Assembly (NCBI RefSeq): GCF_017876545.1
Contig: NZ_JAGIOD010000001.1
Coordinates: forward strand, 2,852,001-2,916,000
Direction of reading: 5' to 3'
DNA length: 64,000 bases
Source: Brachybacterium sacelli
Lineage (GTDB): Bacteria; Actinomycetota; Actinomycetes; Actinomycetales; Dermabacteraceae
A program made the translations under genes and the position numbers. Below, in pieces: positions 27,128-36,907 of the stretch. Under the pieces are notes generated by a model. That model ran no database searches, was not told where the DNA came from, and saw nothing but the letters and a program-made list of their open reading frames with translations. Positions within the stretch are counted from its first letter, which is position 1. Every line of letters begins with the position of its first letter.

Positions 27128-28204
27128 TCAGGCGTCGTCGTCCCCGGACCCCGACCGCGCCGTGTGCCCCTCCGCGGCGGAGACCGCGCGCAGGAAGAGC
27201 AGCAGCCATACGTACACGATCGCCGCGGCCCCCATCTCGAACGCCGTCATGTTCAGGTACCCGACGCCGACGAACAGCACGATGAGGCCGACGAGCAGCC
27301 CGAAGGCGGTCACGGTGACGATGAGCAGCCCGCCGGGCAGCCGGCGCAGGAGCACCGGGACCACCAGCAGGACCAGGCCGAACACGACCACGAGCGTCTG
27401 GGCGACCACGTCGTGCCAGAACACGCTGACGGTGCGGGAGACCAGGGCGACCAGCGCGACCAGGACGCCGACGGCGGACAGCATCGAGCGCACGGTCTTC
27501 GGCACCCACGCGGGCTCCCCGACGCCGCGTGCCCAGCGGTCGAGGTCGTGCCCGACGAACTCGGCGACGGTGACCAGCGCGATGCCCGTCAGCAGCAGCG
27601 TCAGGTTGAACGTGAGGCTCGCGAGGTCCCCGCCCTCGCCGAGCTCGGAGAAGTATCGCTCCCACCAGTACGGGTCGGGGGAGTTCATGGCACTGGCGAG
27701 CACCCCGACGGTCAGGAAGGCGGCCAACAGGGTCGCGAGCGATCGCCCGGTCAGGGACGCGGCGGACGCGGAGATGATGTAGGAGGCTCCCGCACTCGAG
27801 GCCATCACCCAGAAGGTGCCCGCCAGGCGGTCCAGGGCGACGCCCTGGAAGGCCAGCTGGAAGACCGTGAACAGCGCGCCCACCAGGAACAGGCCGAGGA
27901 TCCCGTGGACGAGGGAGAGCCCCGCGATGTCGACCGCCCGGCGCCACCAGCGACGGCCGCCGAACCAGGGCAGCGAGCGACGGGTGAGAGTCGCGAGGAC
28001 ACCGGCCGCGGTGAGCGTGCCGCAGCAGAGCACCGACAGGGCCGCGACCTGGCCGATGGAGCCGCTCCCGGCGAGAGGGGCGGTGCCCCGCAGCGCGCAC
28101 AGCCCGACGACGAGACCGACCAGGCCGCCCCCGGCCCCGAGGGCGAGGTGGACGGATTCCCGGCGGGAGGCGGGGGTGGAGCGCCGGGAGAGGACCGCCC
28201 TCAT
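27128..28204 (-). CDS. Polytopic membrane protein, DUF998-like
   Basis: 358 residues with about eight hydrophobic helices. The segment PYWWERYFSELGEGGDLASLTFN followed by a long helix resembles the DUF998 pattern, in which WW and ELG are conserved, but assignment is by eye. Start ATG at 28204 (MRAVLSRRSTP). It lies 23 nt downstream of parC and 26 nt upstream of the mutarotase gene, so all three may form one unit. No transport or enzyme motif is visible, and the function is unknown. Confidence 0.72.
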   Translation of the reverse strand: MRAVLSRRSTPASRRESVHLALGAGGGLVGLVVGLCALRGTAPLAGSGSIGQVAALSVLCCGTLTAAGVLATLTRRSLPWFGGRRWWRRAVDIAGLSLVHGILGLFLVGALFTVFQLAFQGVALDRLAGTFWVMASSAGASYIISASAASLTGRSLATLLAAFLTVGVLASAMNSPDPYWWERYFSELGEGGDLASLTFNLTLLLTGIALVTVAEFVGHDLDRWARGVGEPAWVPKTVRSMLSAVGVLVALVALVSRTVSVFWHDVVAQTLVVVFGLVLLVVPVLLRRLPGGLLIVTVTAFGLLVGLIVLFVGVGYLNMTAFEMGAAAIVYVWLLLFLRAVSAAEGHTARSGSGDDDA

Positions 28205-28227
28205 GGGATGCGCCGTGGCGTCCGTGG

Positions 28228-30684
28228 TCAGCCGACGGCGGCGATCGGCACGGCCACCGGCGTGCCGGAGCCGTCGCGCCGCCCGGTCGGCTCAGGCAGG
28301 TCGATCGGCTGGCCCGCCTCGGACGAGGCGCGCGCCGGGTGCGGCACCACCCAGGCGCCGATCAGCACGTCCTCGCCGCGCAGGAAGCGATGGCAGCGCA
28401 TGCCGGCGGTGGCCCGCCCCTTGGCGGGGAACTCGGTCAGCGGAGAGACCTTCAGGGACCCGGTCTGCAGCAGCGGCAGGGTGTCGGAGCTGCCGGAGAC
28501 CGTGACCACGTCCGCCGGGGACGTCACATCGATCGCGCCGAAGGAGATCACCCGCACCCCCGCAGCGAGCTTGATCCCGGCGACGCCGCCGGCCCCGCGC
28601 CCCTGCGGGCGCACTCCGGAGGAGGGGAAATGCAGCAGCTGCGCCTCGGAAGTGACGAGGACCAGGTCCAGGTCGGTGTCGTCCTCCAGGTCCACCACGC
28701 CGACGACGCGGTCGCCGTCCTTGAGCGCGATGATCTCGAAGCCGTCCGAGCGCGGGAAGTCGAGCTGGACCCGCTTGACGACACCGTCCCGGGTGCCGAG
28801 CGCGATCGCCCCGCCGCGAGCCACGTCCGCCTCGGCGACACGGATCAGTCCCAGGGCTCGCTCCTCGCGCTCGAGGTCGAGCAGGTCCGTCAGGCGGGTG
28901 CCGCCGGCGAGTGAGGGCGCACCGGCGGTGGGGGCCAGGGAGGGCAGGTCCACCACGGACAGGTGCAGCACGCGGCCGCGATCGGTGACGACCCCGACGG
29001 TGGAGCGGGTGGTGGTACGCACGTCCGCGACGATCACGTCGTGCGAGCTGCGCGGGCCCTCCCGCTCCAGGGGACCCTCGCCGGTGACGCGGGCCACCAG
29101 CGAGGTGCCGGTCAGCAGCACCCGGCACGGCTCGTCGGCGACCTCGAGTGAACCACCGGCGGCGGGGGCGGGCTGGTCGGCGGCTTCGAGCAGGACGGTG
29201 CGGCGCGAGTCGCCGTGCTCGGAGGCGACCGCGGCCAGTTCGTCGGAGACCAGGCGGCGCAGGATCTCCTCGGAGCCCAGGATCTCCTCGAGTCGCTCGA
29301 TCTCCCGGCGCAGCTCGTCGCGCTCACCCTCGAGCTCGATCTGGGAGAACTTCGTCAGTCGGCGCAGCCGCAGCTCGAGGATGTACTCGGCCTGGATCTG
29401 CGACAGGTCGAACACGCCCATCAGGCGGGTGCGGGCGTTCTCGGCGTCGTCGCTGGTGCGGACGATCTGGATGACCTCGTCGATGTCGACGATCGCCAGC
29501 AGCAGCCCTTCGACCAGGTGCAGGCGTGCCTTGCGCCGGTCCAGCCGGTGCTCTGTACGGCGCCGCACGACGGTGAGGCGGTGGTCGACGAACACCTCGA
29601 GCAGCTGCTTGAGGCCCATCGTGCGGGGCTGGCCCTCCACCAGCGCCACGTTGTTGATCCCGAAGGACTCCTCGAGCGGAGTGTGCTTGTACAGCTGCTC
29701 GAGCACCGCGTCGGGCTCGTAGCCGGACTTCACGGACATCACCAGGCGCAGGCCGTGATGGCGGTCGGTGAGGTCCTGGTAGTCGGTGATGCCCTGGACC
29801 TTCTTGGACTGCACCGCGTCGCGCAGCTTCTCGGCCACCTTCTCCGGGCCCACCTGGTACGGCAGCTGCGTGACGACGATGCCCTTGCGCCGCGAGGTGA
29901 TGTTCTCGATCCGGGTGGTGGCGCGGACCTTGAAGGAACCCCGGCCGGTGCGGTACGCGTCCCGGATGCCGTCGAGCCCGACGATCCGGCCGCCCGTGGG
30001 CAGATCGGGGCCGGGCACGAAGCGCATGAGCTGCTCGAGATCCGCCTCGGGATGGTCGATCAGGTGCCGGGCCGCGGCGACGGTCTCGACCAGGTTGTGG
30101 GGCGCCATGTTCGTCGCCATCCCGACGGCGATCCCGGAGGCTCCGTTGACCAGCAGGTTCGGGTACTGCGCCGGCAGCACCTCGGGCTGTGTGAGCTGAT
30201 TGTCGTAGTTCGGGACCATCTCCACGACGTTCTCGTCCAGCGAGTCCGTCATCAGCAGAGCGGCCTTGGCCAGGCGTGCCTCGGTGTACCGGGGGGCGGC
30301 CGGGCCGTTGTCGAGGGACCCGAAGTTGCCGTGGCCGTCCACCAGGGGCATCCGCATGTTGAAGCCCTGCGCCATGCGCACCAGGGCGTCGTAGATGGCG
30401 GTGTCGCCGTGCGGGTGGAGCTTCCCCATCACCTCGCCGACGACGCGCTGGGACTTCACGTGCCCGCGATCGGGACGCAGTCCCATCTCGGCCATCATGT
30501 AGAGGATGCGGCGCTGGACGGGCTTGAGGCCGTCCCGGGCGTCGGGGAGCGCCCGGGAGTAGATCACGGAGTACGCGTACTCGAGGAAGGACGTCTCCAT
30601 CTCGCTGGTGACGTCGATGTCGACGATCGTCTCGTCGACCCTGTCGTCCCCGGCGCTCTGCTGGGTGCTTCGTGATCGGGCCAT
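28228..30684 (-). CDS. parC: DNA topoisomerase IV subunit A
   Basis: Breakage-rejoining subunit partner of ParE. 818 residues. The winged-helix domain contains the catalytic tyrosine Y133 in APRYTEARL and the quinolone-resistance segment [17 protein letters not shown] with threonine at position 95. The C-terminal domain has GyrA-type beta-pinwheel blades, but I see no QRRGGKG gyrase box, only the weak RPQGRGAGG stretch, supporting ParC over GyrA. The start at 30684 (MARSRSTQQ) is likely; ATGs at 30693 and 30696 are alternatives. It is divergent from the acetyltransferase gene. Confidence 0.92.
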   Translation of the reverse strand: MARSRSTQQSAGDDRVDETIVDIDVTSEMETSFLEYAYSVIYSRALPDARDGLKPVQRRILYMMAEMGLRPDRGHVKSQRVVGEVMGKLHPHGDTAIYDALVRMAQGFNMRMPLVDGHGNFGSLDNGPAAPRYTEARLAKAALLMTDSLDENVVEMVPNYDNQLTQPEVLPAQYPNLLVNGASGIAVGMATNMAPHNLVETVAAARHLIDHPEADLEQLMRFVPGPDLPTGGRIVGLDGIRDAYRTGRGSFKVRATTRIENITSRRKGIVVTQLPYQVGPEKVAEKLRDAVQSKKVQGITDYQDLTDRHHGLRLVMSVKSGYEPDAVLEQLYKHTPLEESFGINNVALVEGQPRTMGLKQLLEVFVDHRLTVVRRRTEHRLDRRKARLHLVEGLLLAIVDIDEVIQIVRTSDDAENARTRLMGVFDLSQIQAEYILELRLRRLTKFSQIELEGERDELRREIERLEEILGSEEILRRLVSDELAAVASEHGDSRRTVLLEAADQPAPAAGGSLEVADEPCRVLLTGTSLVARVTGEGPLEREGPRSSHDVIVADVRTTTRSTVGVVTDRGRVLHLSVVDLPSLAPTAGAPSLAGGTRLTDLLDLEREERALGLIRVAEADVARGGAIALGTRDGVVKRVQLDFPRSDGFEIIALKDGDRVVGVVDLEDDTDLDLVLVTSEAQLLHFPSSGVRPQGRGAGGVAGIKLAAGVRVISFGAIDVTSPADVVTVSGSSDTLPLLQTGSLKVSPLTEFPAKGRATAGMRCHRFLRGEDVLIGAWVVPHPARASSEAGQPIDLPEPTGRRDGSGTPVAVPIAAVG

Positions 30685-30774
30685 GAGGGACATCATGGCG
30701 CATGACCGGGCACGATCCCGGGAACCAGCGCCGGTCGGGGACGTGAATCCCGTCAAGTCCCCGAGGTACGACGA

Positions 30775-30780
30775 TAGGAT
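30775..30780 (+). promoter_or_regulatory. Putative -10 element of the GNAT/acyl-CoA synthetase gene
   Basis: TAGGAT ends 6 nt before the ATG at 30787, and no ribosome binding site precedes it, matching a leaderless mRNA. The 102-nt interval also serves divergent parC. Confidence 0.5.
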
Positions 30781-30786
30781 CCGCAT

Positions 30787-33501
30787 ATGGCGGACAGGCG
30801 CGAAGCACTGCGACCCCTGCGGCGTCGGGCCCCCGGGGACGAGGACTCCCAGGCATCGTCTGCCTACCCGGCGCACTGGGAGGCTGACATCGCCCTGCAC
30901 GACGGGTCCGCCGCCCATCTGCGGCCCATCCTGCCCACGGACGCCGAGGCGCTGCAGGCGTTCCACCAGCGCCAGTCCGAGCATTCCCGCTATCTGCGGT
31001 TCTTCGCGCCCATGCCGCGCCTGTCCCCGCGCGACCTCGAGCGCTTCACCCACGTCGACCATCGCGACCGGGTGGCGTTCGTCGTGCTGGTGGGGGACGA
31101 GATCATCGCCGTCGCCCGCTACGACCGGATCGCTCCGCAGGCGGCCGAGGTCGCGTTCAACGTCTCCGACGCCCGGCAGGGGAGCGGCCTCGCCTCGGTG
31201 CTGCTCGAGCACCTCGCCGCCGCCGCCCGCGAACGGGGTCTCAGCATCTTCACCGCCGAGGTGCTCCCGCAGAACGCCAAGATGATCAACGTGTTCACCG
31301 AGGCGGGCTTCGACGTCGAACGCTCCCTCGACGACGGCGTGGTGATGGTCTCCTTCCGGATCGACCCCACAGCCCGCTCCCTGGCCGTCATGGCCGAGCG
31401 CGAGCATCGCGCCGAGGCACAGGCCATGGAACGCCTGCTGCACCCCGAGTCGGTGCTGCTGATCGGGGTCTCCTCCCGCGCGGACTCCGCCGGTGGCCGC
31501 TTTCTGTCCGCCCTGGAGCTCTCCGGCTACCGTGGCGCGGTCCACGTCGTCTCCCGCGAGCAGATGGAGCTGCGCGGCCATCGCACCCACGCCCGCATCA
31601 CGGACGTGCCGGGCACGATCGACCTCGCCGTGATCGCCCTGCGCCCCGCGGCGTGCCTCGAGGCGATCGAGGAGTGCGCCTCCATCGGCGTGCGCAGCGT
31701 CGTGATCCCCACCGAGGGCTTCACCGACAGCGAGCACGGCCGCGACCTCCAGCGGCAACTGGTGGCCCGAGCGCGTCTGCACGGGATGCGGCTGCTGGGC
31801 CCGGGATCGCTGGGTTTCCTGCGCACCGGCGAAGACGCCATCAGTCTCTCGCTGGCCCCGGCCATGCCGCGCCCGGGCCCCGTGGCCCTGGCCGGGCAGT
31901 CCAGCGCCCTGTCGGCCCTGCTGCTGGCCGGGACCGACACCCGGGGGATCGGGATCCACGAGTTCGTCGGCGCCGGCAACCGTGCGGACGTCTCCCTCAA
32001 CGACACCCTCCAGCACTGGCAGGACGACGAGGACGTCGGCGTGATCGCGCTGGCCCTGGAGTCGATGGGGAACCCGCGCAAGTTCACCCGCCTCGCGCGG
32101 CGGCTCACCCGCCGGGTGCCTCTGATCGTGCTGCGTCCCCCGGGAGTGGACCACGCGCCCGGGCACGACGTGCGTCCTTCGACCTTGTCCCGGCGCGCTC
32201 TCGGCCAGGTCCTCGACTCCGCCGGGGTGGTGCAGGCCACCGGCGTCGACCACCTCCTGGACATCACCGACGCCCTCGGCCGCCAGGGCCTGCCCCACGG
32301 CCCCCGGGTGGGGCTGCTCTCGAACACCGCGGCCCTCGGTGCCGCCCTGCGGGGCGCCGCCGACCAGGCCCGGCTCCAGATCGTCGCCGACAACCGCAGC
32401 GTGCCCCTGGCCCCTGACCCCCGCCTGATCCAGCGCGCCTTCACCTCGATGGCCGCACTCGGAGAGGTCGACCTGGTCATCGCCGGGATGCTCGATCCGC
32501 TCAGCGGCGACGCCCTCGAGGTGATCCGCCAGATGGCGACGGTCGCTCGCCACTCCGAAGTGGTCCTGTTGGTGTGCCTGATCACCGATGCCGACCGCTA
32601 CGGCGCGGTGCAGCGGGCAGTCCGCACGGACCCGGACCTGCCCCCGGTCCACGCGACGCCCCACGCCGCCCTGCGTGCCGCAGCAGGCATGCTCGCGGCC
32701 ACCCTGCGTCCCGCGGCCGACGACGAGGAGCCCGCCCATCGCGAGGACCTCGACCGCGCCGCCGCCCGCGACCTCGTCGACCGCCTGCTGCCGGATCCGG
32801 CGCCGCCGACGCTCGACCTCGCCGCGGAGGACGTGCGTGCCCTGCTGGCCGCCTACGGGATCCCGCTGCTGGAGGCGCACCCGATCCGGGACGGCGACGA
32901 CGCGGTCTCGCGGGCGCAGGAGATCGGCTACCCGGTCGCCCTGAAGAGCACCGACCCGGTGCTGCGTCACCGCGCCGATCTCGGCGGCGTCCGTCTGTCC
33001 ATCCCCGACGACGTCCAGCTGCGCCATGCGGTCGAGGCCATGGGGCGGGACCTGTCCTACTCGAGCGCGCCGCTCGAGGTCCAGGCGATGGCGCCGCCCG
33101 GGGTGCCCATGGTGGTGCGCAGCGTCGAGGACCCCTCACTGGGACCCGTGGTCTCGCTGTCCGTCGCCGGGGACGCGACCGATCTGCTCGACGACATCGC
33201 CTACGCCATCCCGCCGTTCAGCGAGACCGCGGCGGCAGGGCTGGTCGACGCGCCCGCCAGTGCCGTGAAGCTGCGGGGCACCCGCGGACTGCCCCGCGCC
33301 GACCGCACCGCGCTCGCCGACCTGGTGGTGCGCATCGGCCTGCTCGCGGAAGACCTGCCCGAGCTCTCCCGGCTCGAGCTCTACCCGGTGCTGGTGGGAC
33401 AGGACGGGGTCAGCATGGTCGGGGCGACCGCGCAGCTGTCCCCGGCGCCCAACCGCACCGACGGGGCCCGGCGGGTGCTGTCGGGCCCGGCGGGAAGCTG
33501 A
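30787..33501 (+). CDS. GNAT acetyltransferase / acyl-CoA synthetase (NDP-forming)-like fusion, Pat type
   Basis: 904 residues: N-terminal GNAT domain (about 35-195; acetyl-CoA loop near DARQGSGLASVLL), then a CoA-binding Rossmann domain (from about residue 220), two succinyl-CoA-ligase-like domains, and an ATP-grasp domain (about 675-890). GNAT at the N-terminus is one of the known orders of protein acetyltransferases. The catalytic histidine of true NDP-forming acetyl-CoA synthetases sits in an SHTGA motif; here the aligned residue is D461 (GHDVRPS), with a histidine one position earlier. Loss of the histidine argues for regulatory protein acetylation rather than acyl-CoA synthesis. Confidence 0.88.
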   Translation: MADRREALRPLRRRAPGDEDSQASSAYPAHWEADIALHDGSAAHLRPILPTDAEALQAFHQRQSEHSRYLRFFAPMPRLSPRDLERFTHVDHRDRVAFVVLVGDEIIAVARYDRIAPQAAEVAFNVSDARQGSGLASVLLEHLAAAARERGLSIFTAEVLPQNAKMINVFTEAGFDVERSLDDGVVMVSFRIDPTARSLAVMAEREHRAEAQAMERLLHPESVLLIGVSSRADSAGGRFLSALELSGYRGAVHVVSREQMELRGHRTHARITDVPGTIDLAVIALRPAACLEAIEECASIGVRSVVIPTEGFTDSEHGRDLQRQLVARARLHGMRLLGPGSLGFLRTGEDAISLSLAPAMPRPGPVALAGQSSALSALLLAGTDTRGIGIHEFVGAGNRADVSLNDTLQHWQDDEDVGVIALALESMGNPRKFTRLARRLTRRVPLIVLRPPGVDHAPGHDVRPSTLSRRALGQVLDSAGVVQATGVDHLLDITDALGRQGLPHGPRVGLLSNTAALGAALRGAADQARLQIVADNRSVPLAPDPRLIQRAFTSMAALGEVDLVIAGMLDPLSGDALEVIRQMATVARHSEVVLLVCLITDADRYGAVQRAVRTDPDLPPVHATPHAALRAAAGMLAATLRPAADDEEPAHREDLDRAAARDLVDRLLPDPAPPTLDLAAEDVRALLAAYGIPLLEAHPIRDGDDAVSRAQEIGYPVALKSTDPVLRHRADLGGVRLSIPDDVQLRHAVEAMGRDLSYSSAPLEVQAMAPPGVPMVVRSVEDPSLGPVVSLSVAGDATDLLDDIAYAIPPFSETAAAGLVDAPASAVKLRGTRGLPRADRTALADLVVRIGLLAEDLPELSRLELYPVLVGQDGVSMVGATAQLSPAPNRTDGARRVLSGPAGS

Positions 33502-33530
33502 GCCGCCCGCGGGGAACGATCCCCACGTGG

Positions 33531-33536
33531 AACAAT
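33531..33536 (+). promoter_or_regulatory. Putative -10 element of the DUF5998 gene
   Basis: AACAAT ends 6 nt before the ATG at 33543, in the context TGGAACAATGGAGCG. The same arrangement (TGGGACACTGGAGCACG) occurs before the ATG at 40105. Weak but repeated context. Confidence 0.3.
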
Positions 33537-33542
33537 GGAGCG

Positions 33543-34118
33543 ATGACCACCGCTCTCCCTGCTGATCTGCTCACGGAGCTCGAGACCGCCGGGTACTTCC
33601 CGCAGACCGCTGCCCAGTCCGTGCAGCGCTCCCTGCACGGCGCGCACCCGCTGGCACATCTCGTGCGCCCCGAGACCACCTTCGACGGCCCCGAGGTGCG
33701 CCGTCATCTCACCGTCCTGGTCCTGACCGCGACCCACCTGCTGGTCACCCACCTCGACGACGACCCGGCCGACGCCCTGAACCCCTCCCAGGTGGTCTCC
33801 ACGACGGAGCGGGTGCGGCTGAACCGGATCTACTCCACCGGCATCTCCCAGGTCTTCGACACCGACGGCCAGCGCGCTCCGGGCCGGGAGTCCGAGATCA
33901 CCCTCGGCATCACCTGGGACGGCAGCCGGCGGGTGGACCTCGAACGAGCGGTCTGCGAGGACCCCAACTGCCAGATCGACCACGGCTACACGGGCACGAT
34001 GGCTCCTGCGGACCTCGCGCTGCGGGTCAGCGCGCTGGCCGACGGGGACGACGCGGTCGAGTCCGCGCTGCGTTTCCACGCCGAGCTGGTCGACGCGGTC
34101 GATGCGACCGACGCCTGA
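33543..34118 (+). CDS. DUF5998 family protein
   Basis: 191-residue soluble protein of unknown role. The core is a beta-rich domain (RRHLTVLVLTATHLLVTHLDDD, then RVRLNRIYSTGISQVFDT) with a short cysteine stretch CEDPNCQIDHGYTG that could bind metal, and a helical tail. I recognise it as DUF5998, an actinobacterial family commonly seen next to an alkaline phosphatase-like gene, as here (11-nt gap). The ATG at 33543 follows the acetyltransferase stop by 41 nt. It might form one unit with the next gene. Confidence 0.82.
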   Translation: MTTALPADLLTELETAGYFPQTAAQSVQRSLHGAHPLAHLVRPETTFDGPEVRRHLTVLVLTATHLLVTHLDDDPADALNPSQVVSTTERVRLNRIYSTGISQVFDTDGQRAPGRESEITLGITWDGSRRVDLERAVCEDPNCQIDHGYTGTMAPADLALRVSALADGDDAVESALRFHAELVDAVDATDA

Positions 34119-34129
34119 GCCGGTCCGCC

Positions 34130-35284
34130 GTGGCTGAGCAGGGGACCCACCGCGCACTCGGCCCCGAGGTCACCTGGCCGCAGGACCTGCTGCCCCCACC
34201 CTTCGCCGACGGTGCCCGGCCCGGTCAGCTCGACGTGATCGAGCCTCTGGTGTCGACCCCGGAGCCGGGCCGCGACCTGGTCGTGGTGCTCGACGGCGCC
34301 GGGGCGGAGCTGCTGGCCGAGCACCGGGCCCTCACCCCGACCCTGCGCCGCCTCGAGGACAGCACCGTGCAGGTGCGCACCGTGTCCCCGGCGACCACGG
34401 CCACGGCGATGGTCTCCCTGCACACCGGGCTCCCGCCGCTGGTGCACGGGGTCCTCGGCTATCTCACTCACGACCCGGACAGCGGCCGCGCGATCAACCA
34501 GCTGACGGGCGATCCCGCCGTCGACCCGCACCGGTGGATGCCCGAGACGACGCCCGTGGAGCGGGGAGGCCGCCGCGCCGTCCAGGTGGCTCCCGCCAAG
34601 CACGCCCGCTCCCACCTCAGCGGTGTCGCCTACCGTGGCTGGGAGTTCCTCGGTCACGGCCGCGGCGACCGGGTCGAGGCCCTGCGCACAGCCCTGCACC
34701 GGGCGGGGCCCGACGGACTGGTCCACCTGCACGTCGATGACGTCGACCACGCCGGGCACCGTCACGGCGTGGACAGCGAGGCATGGCGCACGGCCCTCGC
34801 GGACGTCGACGCCCTCGTGGGCACGTTGCTGCGACGGCTCCCGCGCGGTACCCGGATCCACCTGACCGCCGACCACGGCATGGTCGACACCGCGCCCGGG
34901 ACCACCGTCGACCTCGCCGACCATCCGCAGCTGCAGCGGCTGATCGCGACGGTGGCGGGGGAATCCCGTGCGCTCGCGCTCCGCGCGGTCGAGGGGCGGG
35001 GAGCGGCGGCGGAGCTCGCGGGCGGGTTGTCCGAGCTGCTGGGTCAGCGGGCGCTGGTGCTCACCCGCGCCGAGGTGCTCGCCTCCGCCCTGCTGGCCCC
35101 GCTCGGCACCCCCGTGCCCGCGCGGGTGGAGGGACGGATCCCCGACGTGCTGGTCCTGGCCCGCGGGCGATGGACGGTCGATGACTTCTCACGCCGCCCG
35201 GACGGTGCTCGTGCGCTGATCGGGGTGCACGGGTCGCTGACATCGGCCGAGAGCCGGGTGCCGCTGCTGCGCGTCACGGTCTGA
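34130..35284 (+). CDS. Type I phosphodiesterase/nucleotide pyrophosphatase-like hydrolase
   Basis: 384 residues, alkaline phosphatase superfamily. Metal ligands appear in order: the aspartate of VVVLDGAG, the nucleophile threonine of SPATTATAMVSLHTG, DVDHAGHRHG, ADHGMVD and IGVHGS near the end. It lacks a signal peptide, so it is likely cytoplasmic. The GTG at 34130 follows the DUF5998 stop by 11 nt. The substrate (nucleotide, phosphonate or phospholipid head group) cannot be told from sequence. Confidence 0.88.
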   Translation: MAEQGTHRALGPEVTWPQDLLPPPFADGARPGQLDVIEPLVSTPEPGRDLVVVLDGAGAELLAEHRALTPTLRRLEDSTVQVRTVSPATTATAMVSLHTGLPPLVHGVLGYLTHDPDSGRAINQLTGDPAVDPHRWMPETTPVERGGRRAVQVAPAKHARSHLSGVAYRGWEFLGHGRGDRVEALRTALHRAGPDGLVHLHVDDVDHAGHRHGVDSEAWRTALADVDALVGTLLRRLPRGTRIHLTADHGMVDTAPGTTVDLADHPQLQRLIATVAGESRALALRAVEGRGAAAELAGGLSELLGQRALVLTRAEVLASALLAPLGTPVPARVEGRIPDVLVLARGRWTVDDFSRRPDGARALIGVHGSLTSAESRVPLLRVTV

Positions 35285-35319
35285 GGGCCGGCGCGCTGCC
35301 GCGACGCCGGCCGGCGGGG

Positions 35320-36615
35320 TCACTCGTGCTTGGAGCCGAAGACGATCTCGTCCCAGCTCGGCATCGACGCCCGCTTGCTCTTCGGCTTCGACTTCGCCGA
35401 CTTCCCAGACTTCGCAGAGTTCGCCGACTTCTCCTCGGGGTCGGAGCCGGAGGAAGAGGTCCCCTCGGCGTCGTCGAAGCCGGGCAGGGGAGTGAGGTCG
35501 ACGGTGTCCTGGTAGCGGATCTCCGCGGCCGGGAGTTCCTCGTCCTCCTCGTCCTCCTCGTCCTCCTCGTCCGGGGAGAGGTCGTCGGTCTCCGGCGCGG
35601 GGACGCCGAGGTCCTCGGCCGGGTACTCGTCCTCGGAATCCTCCTCAGCGGGCGCACTGGAATGTTCCAGCAGCGCCTCGCGATCCGACTCGTCGATCTC
35701 CTCGTCGGCCTCCTGCGCGCTCGGAGCGGAGGCCCCGGCGTCCGCTGCGGCCGGGGCGGTCCCGGCGGCGTCTCCGGCTGCCTCGCCCTCGGCCGGGTCC
35801 TCGTCGAGGCTGGCCCAGACCGTCGCGGAGTCGTCCTCGGGCGGTGGCACGGACCGCAGCCCGCGCCGGGCGTTGAGTGCGTCGAGCTCGCCCTCGTCCA
35901 GGGTCGAGGGATGCTCGTCGGAGACCGGGCGCTGACCGGGCCACGGGGTGCGACGACGGGGCCCCGCGGAGCGCTCGTCGAAGGAGCCGTCGGCCTCCAC
36001 GTCGTAGACCGAGCTCTTGACCGCCTGCAGCCGGCCGCGGCCCCGGGTGGGCTCGGGCGGCGCGTCCTCGTCGCTGATCCAGCGGGCCTCGTCGTCCACC
36101 GGTGCGACCGAGCGGTTGTCGAGTTCGGCGACCCAGTGCGCCTGGCGGGTCCGGCCGCCGGCGGAGAAGGTGAGCTCCAGGGTCCAGCTGCCGTCGGTGC
36201 GGCGCCAGGCGTCCCAGACGGTCTCCTCGGTGGCCTCCCGGGCCGCCAGTCGTTCGGCGACCACGTCGTCGAGGCTGGGCCCTCCGCGACCGACCGGGAA
36301 GGAGCGGGCGCGCTGGGCGGTCCACTCCCGTTCGGCCAGCACCGGACCCTCGTAGCGACGCACGTGGTCCAGCGGGATGTCCGCGGCCTCGGAGATGTCC
36401 TCGGCGCTGCGTCCTGAGCGGAGCATCGCCTGGATCTCCCGCGGACGCAGCGGTGCCGCGTCGGCGGCCTGGATCATGCCCAGGGCAGGTCGGTCCGTGC
36501 GCACCGCGGCCCGCAGGGCCTTGTCGATGCGCAGCGTGTACCGCTCGCCGTCGGAGTCGACCAGGATCACATGTTCCCCGTCGTCATGGATCCCGTCGAG
36601 TTCGAGCTCGCGCAT
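35320..36615 (-). CDS. sepH: Cell division regulator SepH
   Basis: 431 residues. The N-terminal DUF3071 domain (MRELELDGIHDDGEHVILVD, then LRPREIQAMLRSGRSAEDISEAADIPLDHVRRYE, a helix-turn-helix) is followed by a long acidic, disordered linker with serine/lysine-rich repeats. It ends with the conserved signature PSWDEIVFGS. In streptomycetes and mycobacteria SepH binds FtsZ and aids filament assembly in division. The ATG at 36615 defines the conserved N-terminus. It is divergent from the DUF4193 gene. Confidence 0.95.
   Translation of the reverse strand: MRELELDGIHDDGEHVILVDSDGERYTLRIDKALRAAVRTDRPALGMIQAADAAPLRPREIQAMLRSGRSAEDISEAADIPLDHVRRYEGPVLAEREWTAQRARSFPVGRGGPSLDDVVAERLAAREATEETVWDAWRRTDGSWTLELTFSAGGRTRQAHWVAELDNRSVAPVDDEARWISDEDAPPEPTRGRGRLQAVKSSVYDVEADGSFDERSAGPRRRTPWPGQRPVSDEHPSTLDEGELDALNARRGLRSVPPPEDDSATVWASLDEDPAEGEAAGDAAGTAPAAADAGASAPSAQEADEEIDESDREALLEHSSAPAEEDSEDEYPAEDLGVPAPETDDLSPDEEDEEDEEDEELPAAEIRYQDTVDLTPLPGFDDAEGTSSSGSDPEEKSANSAKSGKSAKSKPKSKRASMPSWDEIVFGSKHE
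35384..35433. repeat. Imperfect repeat encoding a Ser-Lys-rich tract in sepH
   Basis: Several near copies of a GACTTCGC-type unit encode the SAKSGKSAKS-like linker near the SepH C-terminus. The repeats are imperfect and stay in frame. Confidence 0.6.
35538..35571. repeat. 9-nt tandem repeat in sepH
   Basis: Three or more copies of GTCCTCCTC encode the Glu/Asp run of the SepH linker (EEDEEDEEDEE). The repeat length is a multiple of three, so unit gain or loss would keep the reading frame. Confidence 0.65.
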
Positions 36616-36745
36616 CGTCGTCCTCTCCGTCGGAGCCTGCTCGGTCGCGTGCAGAAGTCTAGGCAGCGACCATATCTCCTGCGGGCCCCGCGCGCCGGTG
36701 TCCGGACCTCCGTCCGGGGCGTGTCGGGCCGCTCCGGGCGCTATG

Positions 36746-36774
36746 TTGCCGGACACAGACCTCTCTGCAATAAT
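36746..36774 (+). promoter_or_regulatory. Putative promoter of the DUF4193 gene
   Basis: TTGCCG at 36746-36751 and AATAAT at 36769-36774, separated by exactly 17 nt. It lies in the 292-nt divergent interval with sepH, about 135 nt before the DUF4193 ATG, giving a long 5' leader. Confidence 0.5.
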
Positions 36775-36907
36775 GCCGCCGCATTCAGCGTTGCGACCCG
36801 GACCGGCCCATTGGGGGACAGGGCGGTCGCGCCGTGCTGGATCGCCGCACGCCTTCCCGGTCGGGCCACCGCCCGGTGACAGTCACAGACACGAGAACGG
36901 ACCGTAG

